Source: Bacteroidales bacterium (lineage in GTDB: Bacteria > Bacteroidota > Bacteroidia > Bacteroidales > UBA932). Taken from it: 64,000 nucleotides of DNA. The notes beneath the pieces were generated by a model that searched no databases, was not told where the DNA came from, and saw only the letters and a list, made by a program, of their open reading frames with translations. The stretch's first letter is position 1. The number at the start of each line of letters is the position of its first letter. The stretch spans positions 1 through 64,000 of the forward strand of contig JAFZRX010000016.1 of assembly GCA_017619675.1 (NCBI GenBank), written 5' to 3'. Positions 34,436 to 42,203 of this stretch are shown piece after piece. The translations under genes and the position numbers were made by a program.

Positions 34436-35281
34436 ATGGCAACAGTTATCGAATTACAGAAAATTGCTTCACAGGTACGCCGTGACATCGTCAGGATGGT
34501 GACGGCTTCCAAATCCGGCCACCCGGGCGGATCTCTCGGAAGCACGGACATCATGACCGTACTGTTCTTCAACGAGATGAAGCAAGACCCTAAGACCTGG
34601 ACCCGCGACGCAAAGGGTCAGGATGCGTTTATCCTTTCCGCCGGCCACATGGCACCGGTTTATTATTCAGTACTGGCAAGGGCCGGTTACTTCCCCAAGG
34701 AAGAACTGGGCACCCTGCGCAAGTTCGGTTCCCGCCTCCAGGGACACCCCTCGGTGGAGCGCGGCCTTCCGGGCGTATTCCTGCCTTCAGGATCCCTGGG
34801 ACAGGGTCTGGCAGCAGCGGCCGGCATCGCCCTTGGAAAGAAGCTTGACAAGGAAGACAACAACGTTTACGTGCTCTGCGGAGACGGAGAGAGCGAGGAA
34901 GGCGAGATCTGGGAGTCCGGAATGTTCGCCGTTCACCACAAGCTTGACAACCTCATCGCAATGACAGACGTCAACGGCCAGCAGATAGACGGCCCCACAA
35001 GTTCAGTTGCAGCAATCGCACCTCTGAACGAGAAGTGGAAGGCATTCGGCTGGAACGTGATCGAGGCCGAGGGCAACGACATCCAGGCAATCATCGACGC
35101 CTTTGCGATGGCAAAGGCCAACAAGGGTTCCGGCAAGCCCACAATGATCCTCTTCAAGACCGAGATGGGTCACGGAGTGGACTTCATGGCAGGCACCCAC
35201 AAGTGGCACGGCAAGGCCCCGTCACCGGAGCAGTGCGCAGAGGCCATGAAACAGCTGGAAGAGACATTGGGAGATTTTTAA
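34436..35281 (+). CDS. Transketolase, N-terminal subunit (split enzyme)
   Basis: A 281-residue protein corresponding to the thiamine-diphosphate-binding half of transketolase: SGHPGGSLGS near the N-terminus, GHMAPVYYSV, and the GDGESEEGEIWE cofactor/metal block. It ends where a full-length enzyme would continue into the pyrimidine domain, which is the separate gene 15 bases downstream. Two-subunit transketolases are common in archaea and Firmicutes. Strongly biased codons suggest high expression. TAACTTTG at 34395-34402 is a likely -7 box. Confidence 0.95.
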   Translation: MATVIELQKIASQVRRDIVRMVTASKSGHPGGSLGSTDIMTVLFFNEMKQDPKTWTRDAKGQDAFILSAGHMAPVYYSVLARAGYFPKEELGTLRKFGSRLQGHPSVERGLPGVFLPSGSLGQGLAAAAGIALGKKLDKEDNNVYVLCGDGESEEGEIWESGMFAVHHKLDNLIAMTDVNGQQIDGPTSSVAAIAPLNEKWKAFGWNVIEAEGNDIQAIIDAFAMAKANKGSGKPTMILFKTEMGHGVDFMAGTHKWHGKAPSPEQCAEAMKQLEETLGDF

Positions 35282-35296
35282 TAAAGGAGAAGACTT

Positions 35297-36247
35297 ATGA
35301 AAAAGTATATAGACAGTGGTAAAATAGATACCAGAAGCGGCTTCGGCGTTGGACTTTACGAGGCCGGAAAGGCAGACTCAAGGGTAGTGGCCCTCACTGC
35401 AGACCTTAAAGGCTCCCTCAAGATGGACCAGTTCGCAGCCGAGTTCCCCGAGCGTTTCATCCAGTGCGGAATCGCGGAGAGCAACATGGTTGGCGCAGCC
35501 GCCGGACTTGCCGTTACCGGCAAGATTCCTTTCGTTGGCTCTTTCGCTGAGTTCGTATCGGGCCGCGTATATGACCAGGTACGCCAGGAAGTGGGCTACG
35601 GCCACACAAACGTGAAGATCGCTTCCTCACACGCGGGAATCACCCTGGGAGAGGACGGAGCAACACACCAGACAATGGAGGACATCGCGCTCATGCGCGC
35701 AATCCCCGGAATGGTAGTCATCAATCCCTGCGACTTCAACCAGACCAAGCAGGCTACAATCGCCGCCGCAAAGTACTACGGACCGGTTTACCTGCGTTTC
35801 GGCCGTCCTTCATGGCCCAACTTCACTCCTGACGAGCCGTTCGAGATTGGAAAGGCCTACATCATGAACGAGGGTTCCGACGTTACTATCATCGCATGCG
35901 GACACCTTGTATGGGAATCCATCAAGGCAGCCGAGGCCCTGGAGGCCGAAGGCATCAGCGCGGAGGTGATCAACATCGCCACCATCAAACCTCTTGACGA
36001 GGCCGCCGTCCTGGCATCAGCTTTGAAGACAAAGGCTGTTGTGGTTGCCGAAGAGCACAACTCAGCCGGCGGAATCGGAGAACTGATCGCCGGTGTCCTC
36101 GCAAAGAGCGCCCCCACACCTATGGAGTTCCTCAACGGAGAGGACAAGTGGGGACAGTCAGGAACACCTGCAGAGCTTCTCGCCGCTTACGGACTTGATG
36201 CCGCGCACATCGTTTTGGCAGCCAAGAAAGTAATCGCCAGGAAATAA
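35297..36247 (+). CDS. Transketolase, C-terminal subunit (split enzyme)
   Basis: A 316-residue protein holding the pyrimidine-binding and C-terminal domains. ERFIQCGIAESNMVG carries the Glu that activates thiamine diphosphate, followed by HAGITLGEDGATHQ and the C-terminal IACG block. With the preceding gene it makes a complete pentose-phosphate transketolase. The stop TAA is followed without a gap by the ATG of an ECF sigma gene, so the sigma factor is probably read from the same mRNA. Confidence 0.95.
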   Translation: MKKYIDSGKIDTRSGFGVGLYEAGKADSRVVALTADLKGSLKMDQFAAEFPERFIQCGIAESNMVGAAAGLAVTGKIPFVGSFAEFVSGRVYDQVRQEVGYGHTNVKIASSHAGITLGEDGATHQTMEDIALMRAIPGMVVINPCDFNQTKQATIAAAKYYGPVYLRFGRPSWPNFTPDEPFEIGKAYIMNEGSDVTIIACGHLVWESIKAAEALEAEGISAEVINIATIKPLDEAAVLASALKTKAVVVAEEHNSAGGIGELIAGVLAKSAPTPMEFLNGEDKWGQSGTPAELLAAYGLDAAHIVLAAKKVIARK

Positions 36248-36766
36248 ATGACCCAGCAGGAGACCACCGACCTCTTCAATCAAATTGTGAAGGACTACAG
36301 CGAACGCCTTTACTGGCATGTTCGTGACATGGTGGGCTCGCACGACGACGCCAACGACCTCCTGCAGGAAATTTTCATAAAGATATGGACTGCGCTTCCC
36401 TCCTTCAGGGGGGACGCGCAGTTGTTTACATGGGCGCACCGCATCGCCACGAATGAGACTCTGAACTTCCTGCGCAAGCAGAAAGTGCGCGCCGCGCTGT
36501 CCTTCGAGAAGATCTCCAACGCGCAGGACAGGATCGCTGACGATCCCTATTTCAACGGCGGAGCGGCCGAGCAGCTCCTTGTAAAGGCCCTGAACAAACT
36601 TCCCGCAAAGCAGCGGGCGGTGTTTTCCATGCGCTATTACGACGATATGAAATACGAGGACATAGCGCAGATAATGCACAGTTCCGTGGGCTCCCTGAAG
36701 GCCTCCTACCACATCGCTTACCAAAAAATTAAGGCGGAACTGAAAAATAATACAATTGATTTTTAA
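36248..36766 (+). CDS. ECF-type RNA polymerase sigma factor
   Basis: A 172-residue sigma-70 family protein. Region 2 has the DANDLLQEIFIK core and the FTWAHRIATN promoter-melting segment; region 4 has the MRYYDDMKYEDIAQIM helix-turn-helix. The start abuts the transketolase stop codon with zero spacing, implying translational coupling. A single-pass membrane protein and a Spy/CpxP-like protein follow, forming a typical envelope-stress layout. Confidence 0.92.
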   Translation: MTQQETTDLFNQIVKDYSERLYWHVRDMVGSHDDANDLLQEIFIKIWTALPSFRGDAQLFTWAHRIATNETLNFLRKQKVRAALSFEKISNAQDRIADDPYFNGGAAEQLLVKALNKLPAKQRAVFSMRYYDDMKYEDIAQIMHSSVGSLKASYHIAYQKIKAELKNNTIDF

Positions 36767-36797
36767 CCTTTTGCTTGATTTCTTGTCTAAAGACCGT

Positions 36798-37202
36798 ATG
36801 AACAAAAGACCTTACACAACCCCGGACGGTTATTTCGACTTCCTCCAGATGCGGCTATCGCAGATTCCTGAGCAACAGCAGGTTCAGGAAATACCGCAGG
36901 TGAGGGTAAGCCGCTGGGCAAAGATAACGCCATATTTCGCGCTGGTTGCCTGTTTCGCCATTGCAATAGTGGCGGGAAGGTTCATTTTGGACAAGACGGT
37001 CTCCCAGCCGGAGGAAGACTATGTGACTTTGGAACAGCTGTACTCTGCGGACCTGATTCCCTACACTTCCCAGTACGCCCTCTTTGACGAGAGCTACTAT
37101 GAGGATGACTACTCTTATGAAATCACGGAGGATGACATTATCAATTACTTGATCAACACAAATGTCCCTCTCAGCTACATCGGTCAAACTTTATATCAAT
37201 AG
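36798..37202 (+). CDS. Single-pass membrane protein, putative anti-sigma factor
   Basis: A 134-residue protein from the ATG at 36798 (MNKRPYTT). A soluble N-terminal part (1-50) starts with the PDGYFDFLQMRL pattern seen in Bacteroidota proteins next to ECF sigma factors. One transmembrane helix lies at about 52-72, and an acidic, Tyr-rich tail faces the periplasm. An anti-sigma role is inferred from topology and position. An in-frame ATG at 36756 overlaps the sigma gene and would add 14 residues. No zinc-binding HxxxCxxC motif is present. Confidence 0.7.
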   Translation: MNKRPYTTPDGYFDFLQMRLSQIPEQQQVQEIPQVRVSRWAKITPYFALVACFAIAIVAGRFILDKTVSQPEEDYVTLEQLYSADLIPYTSQYALFDESYYEDDYSYEITEDDIINYLINTNVPLSYIGQTLYQ

Positions 37203-37203
37203 C

Positions 37204-37791
37204 ATGAGAAAATCAATCAAATACGTTCTGGCAGCCGTGATGCTGATGGCGGGCGCAAGCGCGTTCTCCCAGAATCAGGGCAACCGCCAGCAGGGCAATG
37301 ACTGGATGGCCCGGATGAGGAGCGAGAAGATTGCGTTCCTGACAACGGAGATAGGGCTTACGCCGGAGGAGGCACAGGCTTTCTGGCCAATCTACAACAA
37401 GGCGGAGGCGGAGGATGCAGCGGCATTTGACGCTACAATGAAGGCCTACAGGGCCCTTGAGGACGCTGTAAGGCAAAAGAAATCAGAAAAGGAAATCTCA
37501 AAGCTTCTGGACGACTATGTAGCCGCGGCAAACAGCTCGCAGGCGGTAAACGTCAAGTATGTAGACCAGTACAAGAAGGTCCTTTCAGCAGAGAAGGTTG
37601 CAAAACTGTTCGTGGCGGAGGAAAGGTTCCGCAACAACCAGATCCTGAGGCTCCAGGGAGGAGGTTTCAACCAGAACAGAGGCAACGGTAACAACGGCGT
37701 CGCCAATCCGCAGGGATTCGGATTCCCCTGGAGGGGCAACCAGAACCAGGGCGGCCAAAGACAGGGCACCCAGAAACAGGAAGGCGCTTAA
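37204..37791 (+). CDS. Spy/CpxP-like periplasmic protein
   Basis: A 195-residue protein with a signal peptide (1-23, ending SAFSQ). The helical body includes EKIAFLTTEIGLTPEEAQ, an LTxxQ-type motif of the Spy/CpxP group (periplasmic chaperones or stress sensors). The last 45 residues are Gly/Asn/Gln-rich and probably disordered. It follows the sigma factor and putative anti-sigma genes by a few bases, so it may be the regulon output or sensor. The start is the ATG at 37204; an upstream ATG overlaps the preceding gene. Confidence 0.82.
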   Translation: MRKSIKYVLAAVMLMAGASAFSQNQGNRQQGNDWMARMRSEKIAFLTTEIGLTPEEAQAFWPIYNKAEAEDAAAFDATMKAYRALEDAVRQKKSEKEISKLLDDYVAAANSSQAVNVKYVDQYKKVLSAEKVAKLFVAEERFRNNQILRLQGGGFNQNRGNGNNGVANPQGFGFPWRGNQNQGGQRQGTQKQEGA

Positions 37792-37816
37792 TCAAAAGAG
37801 ATTTAGTTAGAATTAG

Positions 37817-38515
37817 TTAGTATAGATAGAATTCAGATGTCAGGGACTTATACTCAGGGGTATAGGTCCCTGCTTCCTGTATTGTCAGGAGTTCTTCCAC
37901 AGGGATGACGCGCTTGAAACTGAATTCCGCGATCAGGCGGGTAGGCTTCTTTGCGGGCGTGGTGCGAATGCGCAGGAGGCGGAAGGGGAAGAGTCCGAAT
38001 CCTCCGGCCGTGCGGAGAAGCATCTTCCCGCAGTCGGCCGGGAGGATGAGGGACAGCGTCCCTTCCGGCGAGAGGTGCTCGGCGCAGAAGGCCAGGATGT
38101 CCCTGTAGGACAGGCTCACGCTGTGGCGCGCCTCGCCCTCCCGCGCATCGGGATTCAGGAGGGAATTGTCGTAATAGGGAGGGTTGGAGAAGATGTGGTC
38201 GAATTTGCAGCAGGGGCGGAAGTCCGCGAGGGCGGTGCAGGCGGCGGTGAGCCTGTCGCCCCAGGGCGACGCGGCGAAGTTCTCCGCCGCCTCGCTGGCG
38301 GACGCGGGGTCGATGTCAATTGCGTGGATGGACGCTCCGGGGTGGCGCTGGGCGGCCATCAGGGCGATGGTTCCCGTCCCGGTGCCTATGTCCAGCATGG
38401 ACACGGCACCTTCCGGGATGGTCATGGCCGCCCCGAGCAACACCCCGTCGGTGTTGACTTTCATCGCGGAAAGATTGTTTGAGACGCTGAAACGCTTAAA
38501 CCTGAAAACTGCCAT
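37817..38515 (-). CDS. trmN: tRNA1(Val) A37 N6-methyltransferase
   Basis: A 232-residue SAM-dependent methylase. [13 protein letters not shown] is the SAM-binding loop and SNPPYYDNS the catalytic NPPY motif of amino-methylating enzymes. [11 protein letters not shown] is typical of the TrmN6/YfiC family, which modifies A37 of tRNA-Val. Length is normal. It overlaps the 3' end of the lolD-like gene by 20 bases. Confidence 0.93.
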   Translation of the reverse strand: MAVFRFKRFSVSNNLSAMKVNTDGVLLGAAMTIPEGAVSMLDIGTGTGTIALMAAQRHPGASIHAIDIDPASASEAAENFAASPWGDRLTAACTALADFRPCCKFDHIFSNPPYYDNSLLNPDAREGEARHSVSLSYRDILAFCAEHLSPEGTLSLILPADCGKMLLRTAGGFGLFPFRLLRIRTTPAKKPTRLIAEFSFKRVIPVEELLTIQEAGTYTPEYKSLTSEFYLY

Positions 38516-39161
38516 CTTGCATTACCATGCAGCGGTCGCACATCCGGGCCAGTTCGGGATCGTGGGTGACAATGACAATTGTCTGGCCCAGCTTGTCCCT
38601 GAGGGTGAAGAAAAGCTGGTGGAGTTCCTGCTTGGTCTTGGTGTCAAGGTTGCCGGACGGTTCGTCGGCAAAGAGGATGGCGGGATTGTTCACCAGGGCG
38701 CGGGCCACCGCAACCCTCTGCTGCTCTCCGCCGGAGAGCTCGGACGGCTTGTGGGTGGTCCTGTCTGACAGGCCCATCACGTCAAGCAGTTCCAGTGCTT
38801 TTTCCTTAGCCTCCTTTTCAGTACGGCCGGCTATGAAGGCGGGGATCATGACGTTCTCCAGCGCGGTGAATTCCGGGAGGAGATGGTGCTGCTGGAACAC
38901 GAACCCGATCTTGCGGTTGCGGAAGGCGGACAGTTCGTTTCCGGAAAGGTTGTCCACGGAGGAACCGTCAATCTCCAGGGTGCCCGCATCCTGTTTCATA
39001 AGTGTTCCAAGTATCTGGAGCAGAGTGGATTTGCCCGCTCCCGACGCACCTACTATCGATACCACCTCCGCCCTTTCCACGGAGAAATCTATACCTTTGA
39101 GAACCTTCAGCTGACCGAAGGATTTCTCTATGCCTTTTGCCTGAATAATAATCTGAGCCAT
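38496..39161 (-). CDS. lolD: LolD-like ABC transporter ATP-binding protein
   Basis: A 221-residue ATPase with Walker [11 protein letters not shown]-loop FQQHHLL, signature [14 protein letters not shown], Walker [13 protein letters not shown] and switch His in [22 protein letters not shown] and the overall pattern match LolD, which powers lipoprotein release toward the outer membrane. The membrane partner is not in the window. The start at 39161 (MAQIII) follows a TATCTTTG box by 8 bases; a longer frame from 39236 would include the promoter. Confidence 0.9.
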   Translation of the reverse strand: MAQIIIQAKGIEKSFGQLKVLKGIDFSVERAEVVSIVGASGAGKSTLLQILGTLMKQDAGTLEIDGSSVDNLSGNELSAFRNRKIGFVFQQHHLLPEFTALENVMIPAFIAGRTEKEAKEKALELLDVMGLSDRTTHKPSELSGGEQQRVAVARALVNNPAILFADEPSGNLDTKTKQELHQLFFTLRDKLGQTIVIVTHDPELARMCDRCMVMQDGSFQV

Positions 39162-39169
39162 ACGGAAGC

Positions 39170-39177
39170 CAAAGATA
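39170..39177 (-). promoter_or_regulatory. TATCTTTG -7 box eight bases before the lolD start
   Basis: The reverse complement of CAAAGATA at 39170-39177 gives TATCTTTG on -, ending 8 bases before the ATG at 39161. It is divergent from the tRNA-Pro promoter, with only about 20 bases between the elements. Confidence 0.65.
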
Positions 39178-39195
39178 TAAAAAATAGTCGGGAAT

Positions 39196-39226
39196 TTTGT
39201 TTTTTTATAAAACCGCCTTATCTTTG
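39196..39226 (+). promoter_or_regulatory. Consensus promoter of tRNA-Pro
   Basis: TTTG at 39196-39199, a 19-base spacer and TATCTTTG at 39219-39226 match the Bacteroidota consensus exactly. The tRNA begins 23 bases downstream. Confidence 0.85.
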
Positions 39227-39248
39227 TCGTCCCCAAAATGGGGACTTT

Positions 39249-39322
39249 CGGGGTGTGGCGCAGTTGGCTAGCGCACCTGCTTTGGGAGCAGGGGGTCCCG
39301 TGTTCGAGTCACGGTACCCCGA
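39249..39322 (+). tRNA. tRNA-Pro (TGG)
   Basis: Acceptor CGGGGTG pairs with TACCCCG, anticodon stem CCTGC/GCAGG encloses TTTGGGA (anticodon TGG), and the T arm CCGTG-TTCGAGT-CACGG is intact. The C1-G72 pair is typical of proline tRNA. CCA is not encoded. It has its own promoter and terminator. Confidence 0.97.
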
Positions 39323-39368
39323 CAGAAAAAAGAGGCAGTTTCGCTGCCTCTTTTTTCTGTCGGGGTAC
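39314..39368 (+). terminator. 25-bp perfect inverted repeat: terminator including the tRNA-Pro 3' end
   Basis: 39314-39338 and 39344-39368 are perfect reverse complements over 25 bases around the loop TTTCG. The inner part (AAAAAAGAGGCAG/CTGCCTCTTTTTT) is a strong intrinsic terminator. The outer part GTACCCCGACAG/CTGTCGGGGTAC begins inside the tRNA, copying its 3' acceptor strand and discriminator in inverted form. Downstream Ts are inside the stem, so termination probably uses the inner hairpin. Confidence 0.9.
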
Positions 39369-39464
39369 GTATACTCACTGGGGGCCTAATCCCCCAGACC
39401 CCCTGCGTCGCTTCGCTCCAAATAAGGTCGTGGAAGTAAAAGGTTGATAATCAGGGAATTGGCG

Positions 39465-39497
39465 CTTTTAATGGTAACGATTTTGTCACCGTTAAAG
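39465..39497. other. Imperfect 13-bp hairpin in the tRNA-Pro island
   Basis: CTTTTAATGGTAAC and GTCACCGTTAAAG pair with one A-C mismatch, one unpaired T and one G-T pair around a 6-base loop. It may be part of a larger transcribed structure with the 39634-39758 element. Strand is unknown. Confidence 0.5.
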
Positions 39498-39564
39498 TTC
39501 TCTTCTTGTTGACTGTCAGCACCTTACCTCCACAGCCTTTATCCCGTCCTGAAGAAGTTTGGTT

Positions 39565-39589
39565 AAAAGGAGGTAATATTATGGAATGA
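39565..39589 (+). promoter_or_regulatory. Isolated perfect Shine-Dalgarno site before a two-codon ORF
   Basis: AAAAGGAGGT at 39565-39574 is exactly complementary to ACCTCCTTTT of the 16S tail in this window (69-78). Six bases later comes ATG GAA TGA. Genes in this window almost never have such a site. It may be a chance match, a ribosome-binding RNA feature or a vestigial leader. On the opposite strand a TATCTTTG box (39608-39601) precedes an 11-codon frame. Confidence 0.35.
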
Positions 39590-39633
39590 ACGTTCCATCC
39601 CAAAGATATATACCCCGATGAGAAGAACGGACC

Positions 39634-39758
39634 AATTATGCGGTGGCGGATAAAGTGTTGATTCTCAGAGAGATCACACCTCCAATACCCCCGTTTTTGG
39701 GGAGTATCAAAACCCTCTTTTCTTTGAAAATCAATACTTTACGTGCCACCGCCGAATT
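39634..39758. ncRNA. 125-base near-perfect inverted repeat (structured RNA or MITE candidate)
   Basis: 39640-39673 pairs with 39719-39752 over about 34 positions with three mismatches and a few G-T pairs. An outer AATT/AATT pair extends it. An internal loop of about 10 bases on each side separates it from an apical hairpin (ATACCCCC/GGGGAGTAT around a T-rich loop at 39685-39707). One long rod with one bubble resembles 6S-like RNAs, but the stem is unusually regular, so a small non-autonomous mobile element is equally possible. No target-site duplication was recognised. Confidence 0.5.
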
Positions 39759-39960
39759 CAGACCCTGTATTGGAAATGTTCTCCAGTGCTCCTAACATAC
39801 GGAAATGACAGCCGTTGGGAGCAAAAAAGGGGGTAAAACGCTACTAACGTCCCTTTTAGTGGTCCGTTGGGAGCGGGAACAGGAAAAGCGGAGGGCGGGG
39901 GTTGCCTCCGGGAAGGCGTGTCCACCCTCGGACACGTCAGAGGGAGGAGTGGAGCGGAGC

Positions 39961-39993
39961 GAAGGCGCCGTCAGGCGCCGTGCCGGAGCGTCA
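39961..39993 (-). repeat. 33-bp dispersed repeat, copy 2 (inverted)
   Basis: Exact reverse complement of 527-559. The flanks differ from those of copy 1 beyond the 33 bases, so the unit is short. It lies in the island after tRNA-Pro, about 640 bases from the tRNA end. Confidence 0.9.
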
Positions 39994-40111
39994 GCGAGAT
40001 TTCCGTCAGGAAATTGAAGCAGCGGAGGCACCCGGGTTCTGCAAGCGAAGCGCAGCAGGTTCCGGTATTCCCCCTGAAGGGGGATGTCACGTAGTGACAG
40101 GGGGTTGGCAA

Positions 40112-40143
40112 GTCCCGTAAGTTCCGGAAGGAACTTACGGGAC
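40112..40143. repeat. 14-bp perfect hairpin with GGAA loop overlapping the yidD stop
   Basis: GTCCCGTAAGTTCC and GGAACTTACGGGAC pair perfectly around GGAA. The right arm contains the last codons and stop of yidD (on -). It has no T run on either strand, so it is more likely a REP-like element or mRNA 3'-end stabiliser than an intrinsic terminator. Confidence 0.75.
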
Positions 40144-40368
40144 GGGGTCGTAGCCGGAGCCGCCCCAGGGGTGGCAGCGGAGTATGCGCTTGAGGGAGAG
40201 CCAGAAGCCTTTGAAGGGGCCGTATTTGCGGAAGGCTTCAAGGGCGTACTGGGAACAGGTGGGGGTGTAGCGGCAGGAGGGGGGAGTGAGCGGGGAGATG
40301 CACAGCTGATAGAACTTTATCAGCAGCACGAATGGGGCGATGAGTATCTTCTTGAGGACTCCCATCAC
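40135..40368 (-). CDS. yidD: Membrane protein insertion efficiency factor YidD
   Basis: A 77-residue protein with the family hallmarks: an N-terminal amphipathic/hydrophobic helix ([11 protein letters not shown]), [15 protein letters not shown], and [17 protein letters not shown] at the C-terminus. It assists YidC in membrane insertion. Its start overlaps the rnpA stop by 4 bases, the conserved order in bacteria. The gene ends inside a perfect hairpin. Confidence 0.96.
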   Translation of the reverse strand: MMGVLKKILIAPFVLLIKFYQLCISPLTPPSCRYTPTCSQYALEAFRKYGPFKGFWLSLKRILRCHPWGGSGYDPVP

Positions 40369-40724
40369 TTGATGTTCTTGAGGATCTTTGCCACAATGTC
40401 CCTGATGGATGCGTACGGAAGTATTTCCGGGCTGTCGTACTGGAACATGATGTCCACGCCGTCCCCTTCACGACAGAGGGACTTCTGCGTGCGGTAGGCC
40501 TCGCGCAGGCGCCTCTTGAGGAGGTTGCGCTTGACGGCGCGCTTGAAATGCTTCTTGGGAACGGAAACCATTATCCTGTTGAAATCCAGGCCGTTGGGGG
40601 AGAGGCAGCAGTACTTCACGGCATCGCAGACACCCCATCGGCCATTGCCGATAAGGCGCGATATGTCCTTCTTGGACGATAGCCTCTCCGCCTTGGAAAG
40701 GGTGTTGCCTGCGACAGGCTCCAT
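40365..40724 (-). CDS. rnpA: Ribonuclease P protein component
   Basis: A 119-residue basic protein with the RnpA signature [14 protein letters not shown], preceded by [13 protein letters not shown]. It binds the catalytic RNA that trims tRNA 5' leaders. The RNA itself is not in the window. It lies between hemD (1-base gap) and yidD (4-base overlap). Confidence 0.96.
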   Translation of the reverse strand: MEPVAGNTLSKAERLSSKKDISRLIGNGRWGVCDAVKYCCLSPNGLDFNRIMVSVPKKHFKRAVKRNLLKRRLREAYRTQKSLCREGDGVDIMFQYDSPEILPYASIRDIVAKILKNIK

Positions 40725-40725
40725 A

Positions 40726-41469
40726 TTACTGGTTTTTCAGGTATTCTTCGATTGCGCGCGCTACGGAAGGCACGTTGGGGGTAGGGGCCTGGATGACGGC
40801 GGTGAGGCCGGCTTCCTCCATGGCCTTGACTATGCTGCGACCGTAGGAGATGAACTTGAGGTCTCCCTGGGTGAAGCCCGGGAAGTTGTCCAGGAGGGCC
40901 TTCACGTCAGCGCTGTTGTGGAGGACGATCACGTCGTAGGAACCAAGGTCGATGTCCTTGAGGTCCTGCGAAACGGACTTGATCACCGCTGCGGAACTGA
41001 ACTTGAGGCCGCGCTCGTCAAAAAGCCTTGAGAAAGACTCTCCCTTTGACGATGCTGACGTGGTGATGAGGAAATTCTCCCCCTGATGCTTTGCGCCGAT
41101 CTGCGCCAGGAGCGAATCCGCGGTGCCAGTGCCGTAAAATATCTTGCGCTTGCGGAAGACTATGTGCTTTTGCAGATACATGGCTACCGCCTCCGTGGTG
41201 CAGAAGTACTTCATGGTCTCAGGGACCTTGATGCGGAGTTCCTCGCAAAGGGTGAAGAAGGCGTCTATCGCGTGTCTTGAAGAGAACGTAATGGCTGTGA
41301 AATCAGGGATGTTGACCCTCTGGGCCCTGAATTCCCTTGAAGAAAGAGGCTCTATCAGATAGAAGGGCCTGAACTCTATCTCCGCTCCGTATTTCTCCGT
41401 AAGGGCGGTATACGCCGTTTTGTTGTTAGGAGCCTGCTGAGAGATAAGAATCTTTAATTTTTTCCCCAT
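40726..41469 (-). CDS. hemD: Uroporphyrinogen-III synthase family protein
   Basis: A 247-residue protein with the two-domain HemD layout: ILISQQAP opening, ITFSSRHAIDAFF in the first half, FLITTSASSKGESF in the second, and IVLHNSADVKALLD near the end. It would cyclise hydroxymethylbilane for haem or cobalamin synthesis, though the Bacteroidota members next to rnpA are divergent. The start is the ATG at 41469, which shares its A with the DUF4271 stop (TAATG). An upstream extension to 41526 lies in the DUF4271 gene and is rejected. Confidence 0.87.
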   Translation of the reverse strand: MGKKLKILISQQAPNNKTAYTALTEKYGAEIEFRPFYLIEPLSSREFRAQRVNIPDFTAITFSSRHAIDAFFTLCEELRIKVPETMKYFCTTEAVAMYLQKHIVFRKRKIFYGTGTADSLLAQIGAKHQGENFLITTSASSKGESFSRLFDERGLKFSSAAVIKSVSQDLKDIDLGSYDVIVLHNSADVKALLDNFPGFTQGDLKFISYGRSIVKAMEEAGLTAVIQAPTPNVPSVARAIEEYLKNQ

Positions 41470-42203
41470 TATAACCACATTATAGCGCCTGTCAATGCTG
41501 CGGCAGGCAGTAATTCGAGCCCGCAAAGATACAAAAATGTTGTCAAAACCCCATAGGAAGAGGCTAAAATTTCCAGTTTTGTAATCAGATACAGGAAGTA
41601 GACGGCTCCGGATTCGCAGAGAAGAACGGTTCTGACGGTGTCAGGATCCATGTGGAAAATCCTCAGGACACCAATTGTGACGAGCAATAATATGGTATAG
41701 GGAATGAAGAAATTCATAGCGCTCCTGTGCGCTATCCGATAGGTCTCCATGCTGCCGTGCATGGGGCGGATGACCTTGTATATGACGAAACGCAGCAGCA
41801 TGAATGCCAGGAACACCGCTATGTGGAACGCGGTCCTGTATTCCGCGGGCTGTTCCGTGATGAAGTCGATGTCAAAGAAATTGAACATTGCGGCTATGAG
41901 GCAGAATGGCAGTATGCACGATGCGAAGGTCCAGTTGCGGCTGCGCACCAGCGGCACGCTGCTTTCCAGGCGGTAGTTGTTGCGCCAGCGGGTAAGGCAG
42001 CTGAGCACGGTGGGATTGCAGTGCAGGAAAGAGTCCAGTATGAACAGGAAAAAGAAGACCGAAGCCACCACAAGGGCTATGTTCAACGGGTATTCCCCCC
42101 AGTTATAGCTGATCTCGGAGCCCTGGGGGCCGGTGGCCATTTGCAGGGTTCCTGTCTTGAATGCCTCATAGGCAGGCCTTATGAACGAAGTGCTGTCTGC
42201 CAT
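41469..42203 (-). CDS. DUF4271 integral membrane protein
   Basis: A 244-residue protein with about six to seven hydrophobic helices. The FRFVIYKV/FILDSF layout and position directly before hemD and rnpA match DUF4271, a Bacteroidota family without a known role. Stop and start overlaps on both sides (1 base each with SUI1 and hemD) indicate a tightly coupled operon. Confidence 0.82.
   Translation of the reverse strand: MADSTSFIRPAYEAFKTGTLQMATGPQGSEISYNWGEYPLNIALVVASVFFFLFILDSFLHCNPTVLSCLTRWRNNYRLESSVPLVRSRNWTFASCILPFCLIAAMFNFFDIDFITEQPAEYRTAFHIAVFLAFMLLRFVIYKVIRPMHGSMETYRIAHRSAMNFFIPYTILLLVTIGVLRIFHMDPDTVRTVLLCESGAVYFLYLITKLEILASSYGVLTTFLYLCGLELLPAAALTGAIMWL

Larger units (their letters stand above)
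39369..40134. repeat. Non-coding palindrome-rich island after tRNA-Pro
   Basis: About 760 bases without a supported gene. Contents in order: CTGGGGG/CCCCCAG hairpin (39378-39397), an imperfect hairpin (39465-39497), a perfect 10-base match to the anti-Shine-Dalgarno tail (39565-39574), a 125-base inverted repeat (39634-39758), two direct copies of CCGTTGGGAGC (near 39811 and 39862), the 33-bp repeat shared with 527-559, GGGGG and TGTCAC palindromes (40068-40100), and a 14-bp hairpin at the end. Open frames are repeat translations. No integrase or transposase gene is present. Confidence 0.7.

Noticed and set aside
39369..40134. Prophage or integrative element at tRNA-Pro
   Set aside because: No integrase, recombinase, phage gene or direct repeat of the tRNA end was found; only short palindromes are present.
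39792..40241. 149-codon open frame on - in the tRNA-Pro island
   Set aside because: It translates the palindromic repeats; the phrase ARRLTAPS appears in the 33-bp repeat at both islands, showing repeat origin.
41524..41531. TATCTTTG on - as the hemD promoter
   Set aside because: It lies inside the end of the DUF4271 gene in an operon with overlapping stops and starts, and has no -33 element; an internal promoter is possible but unsupported.
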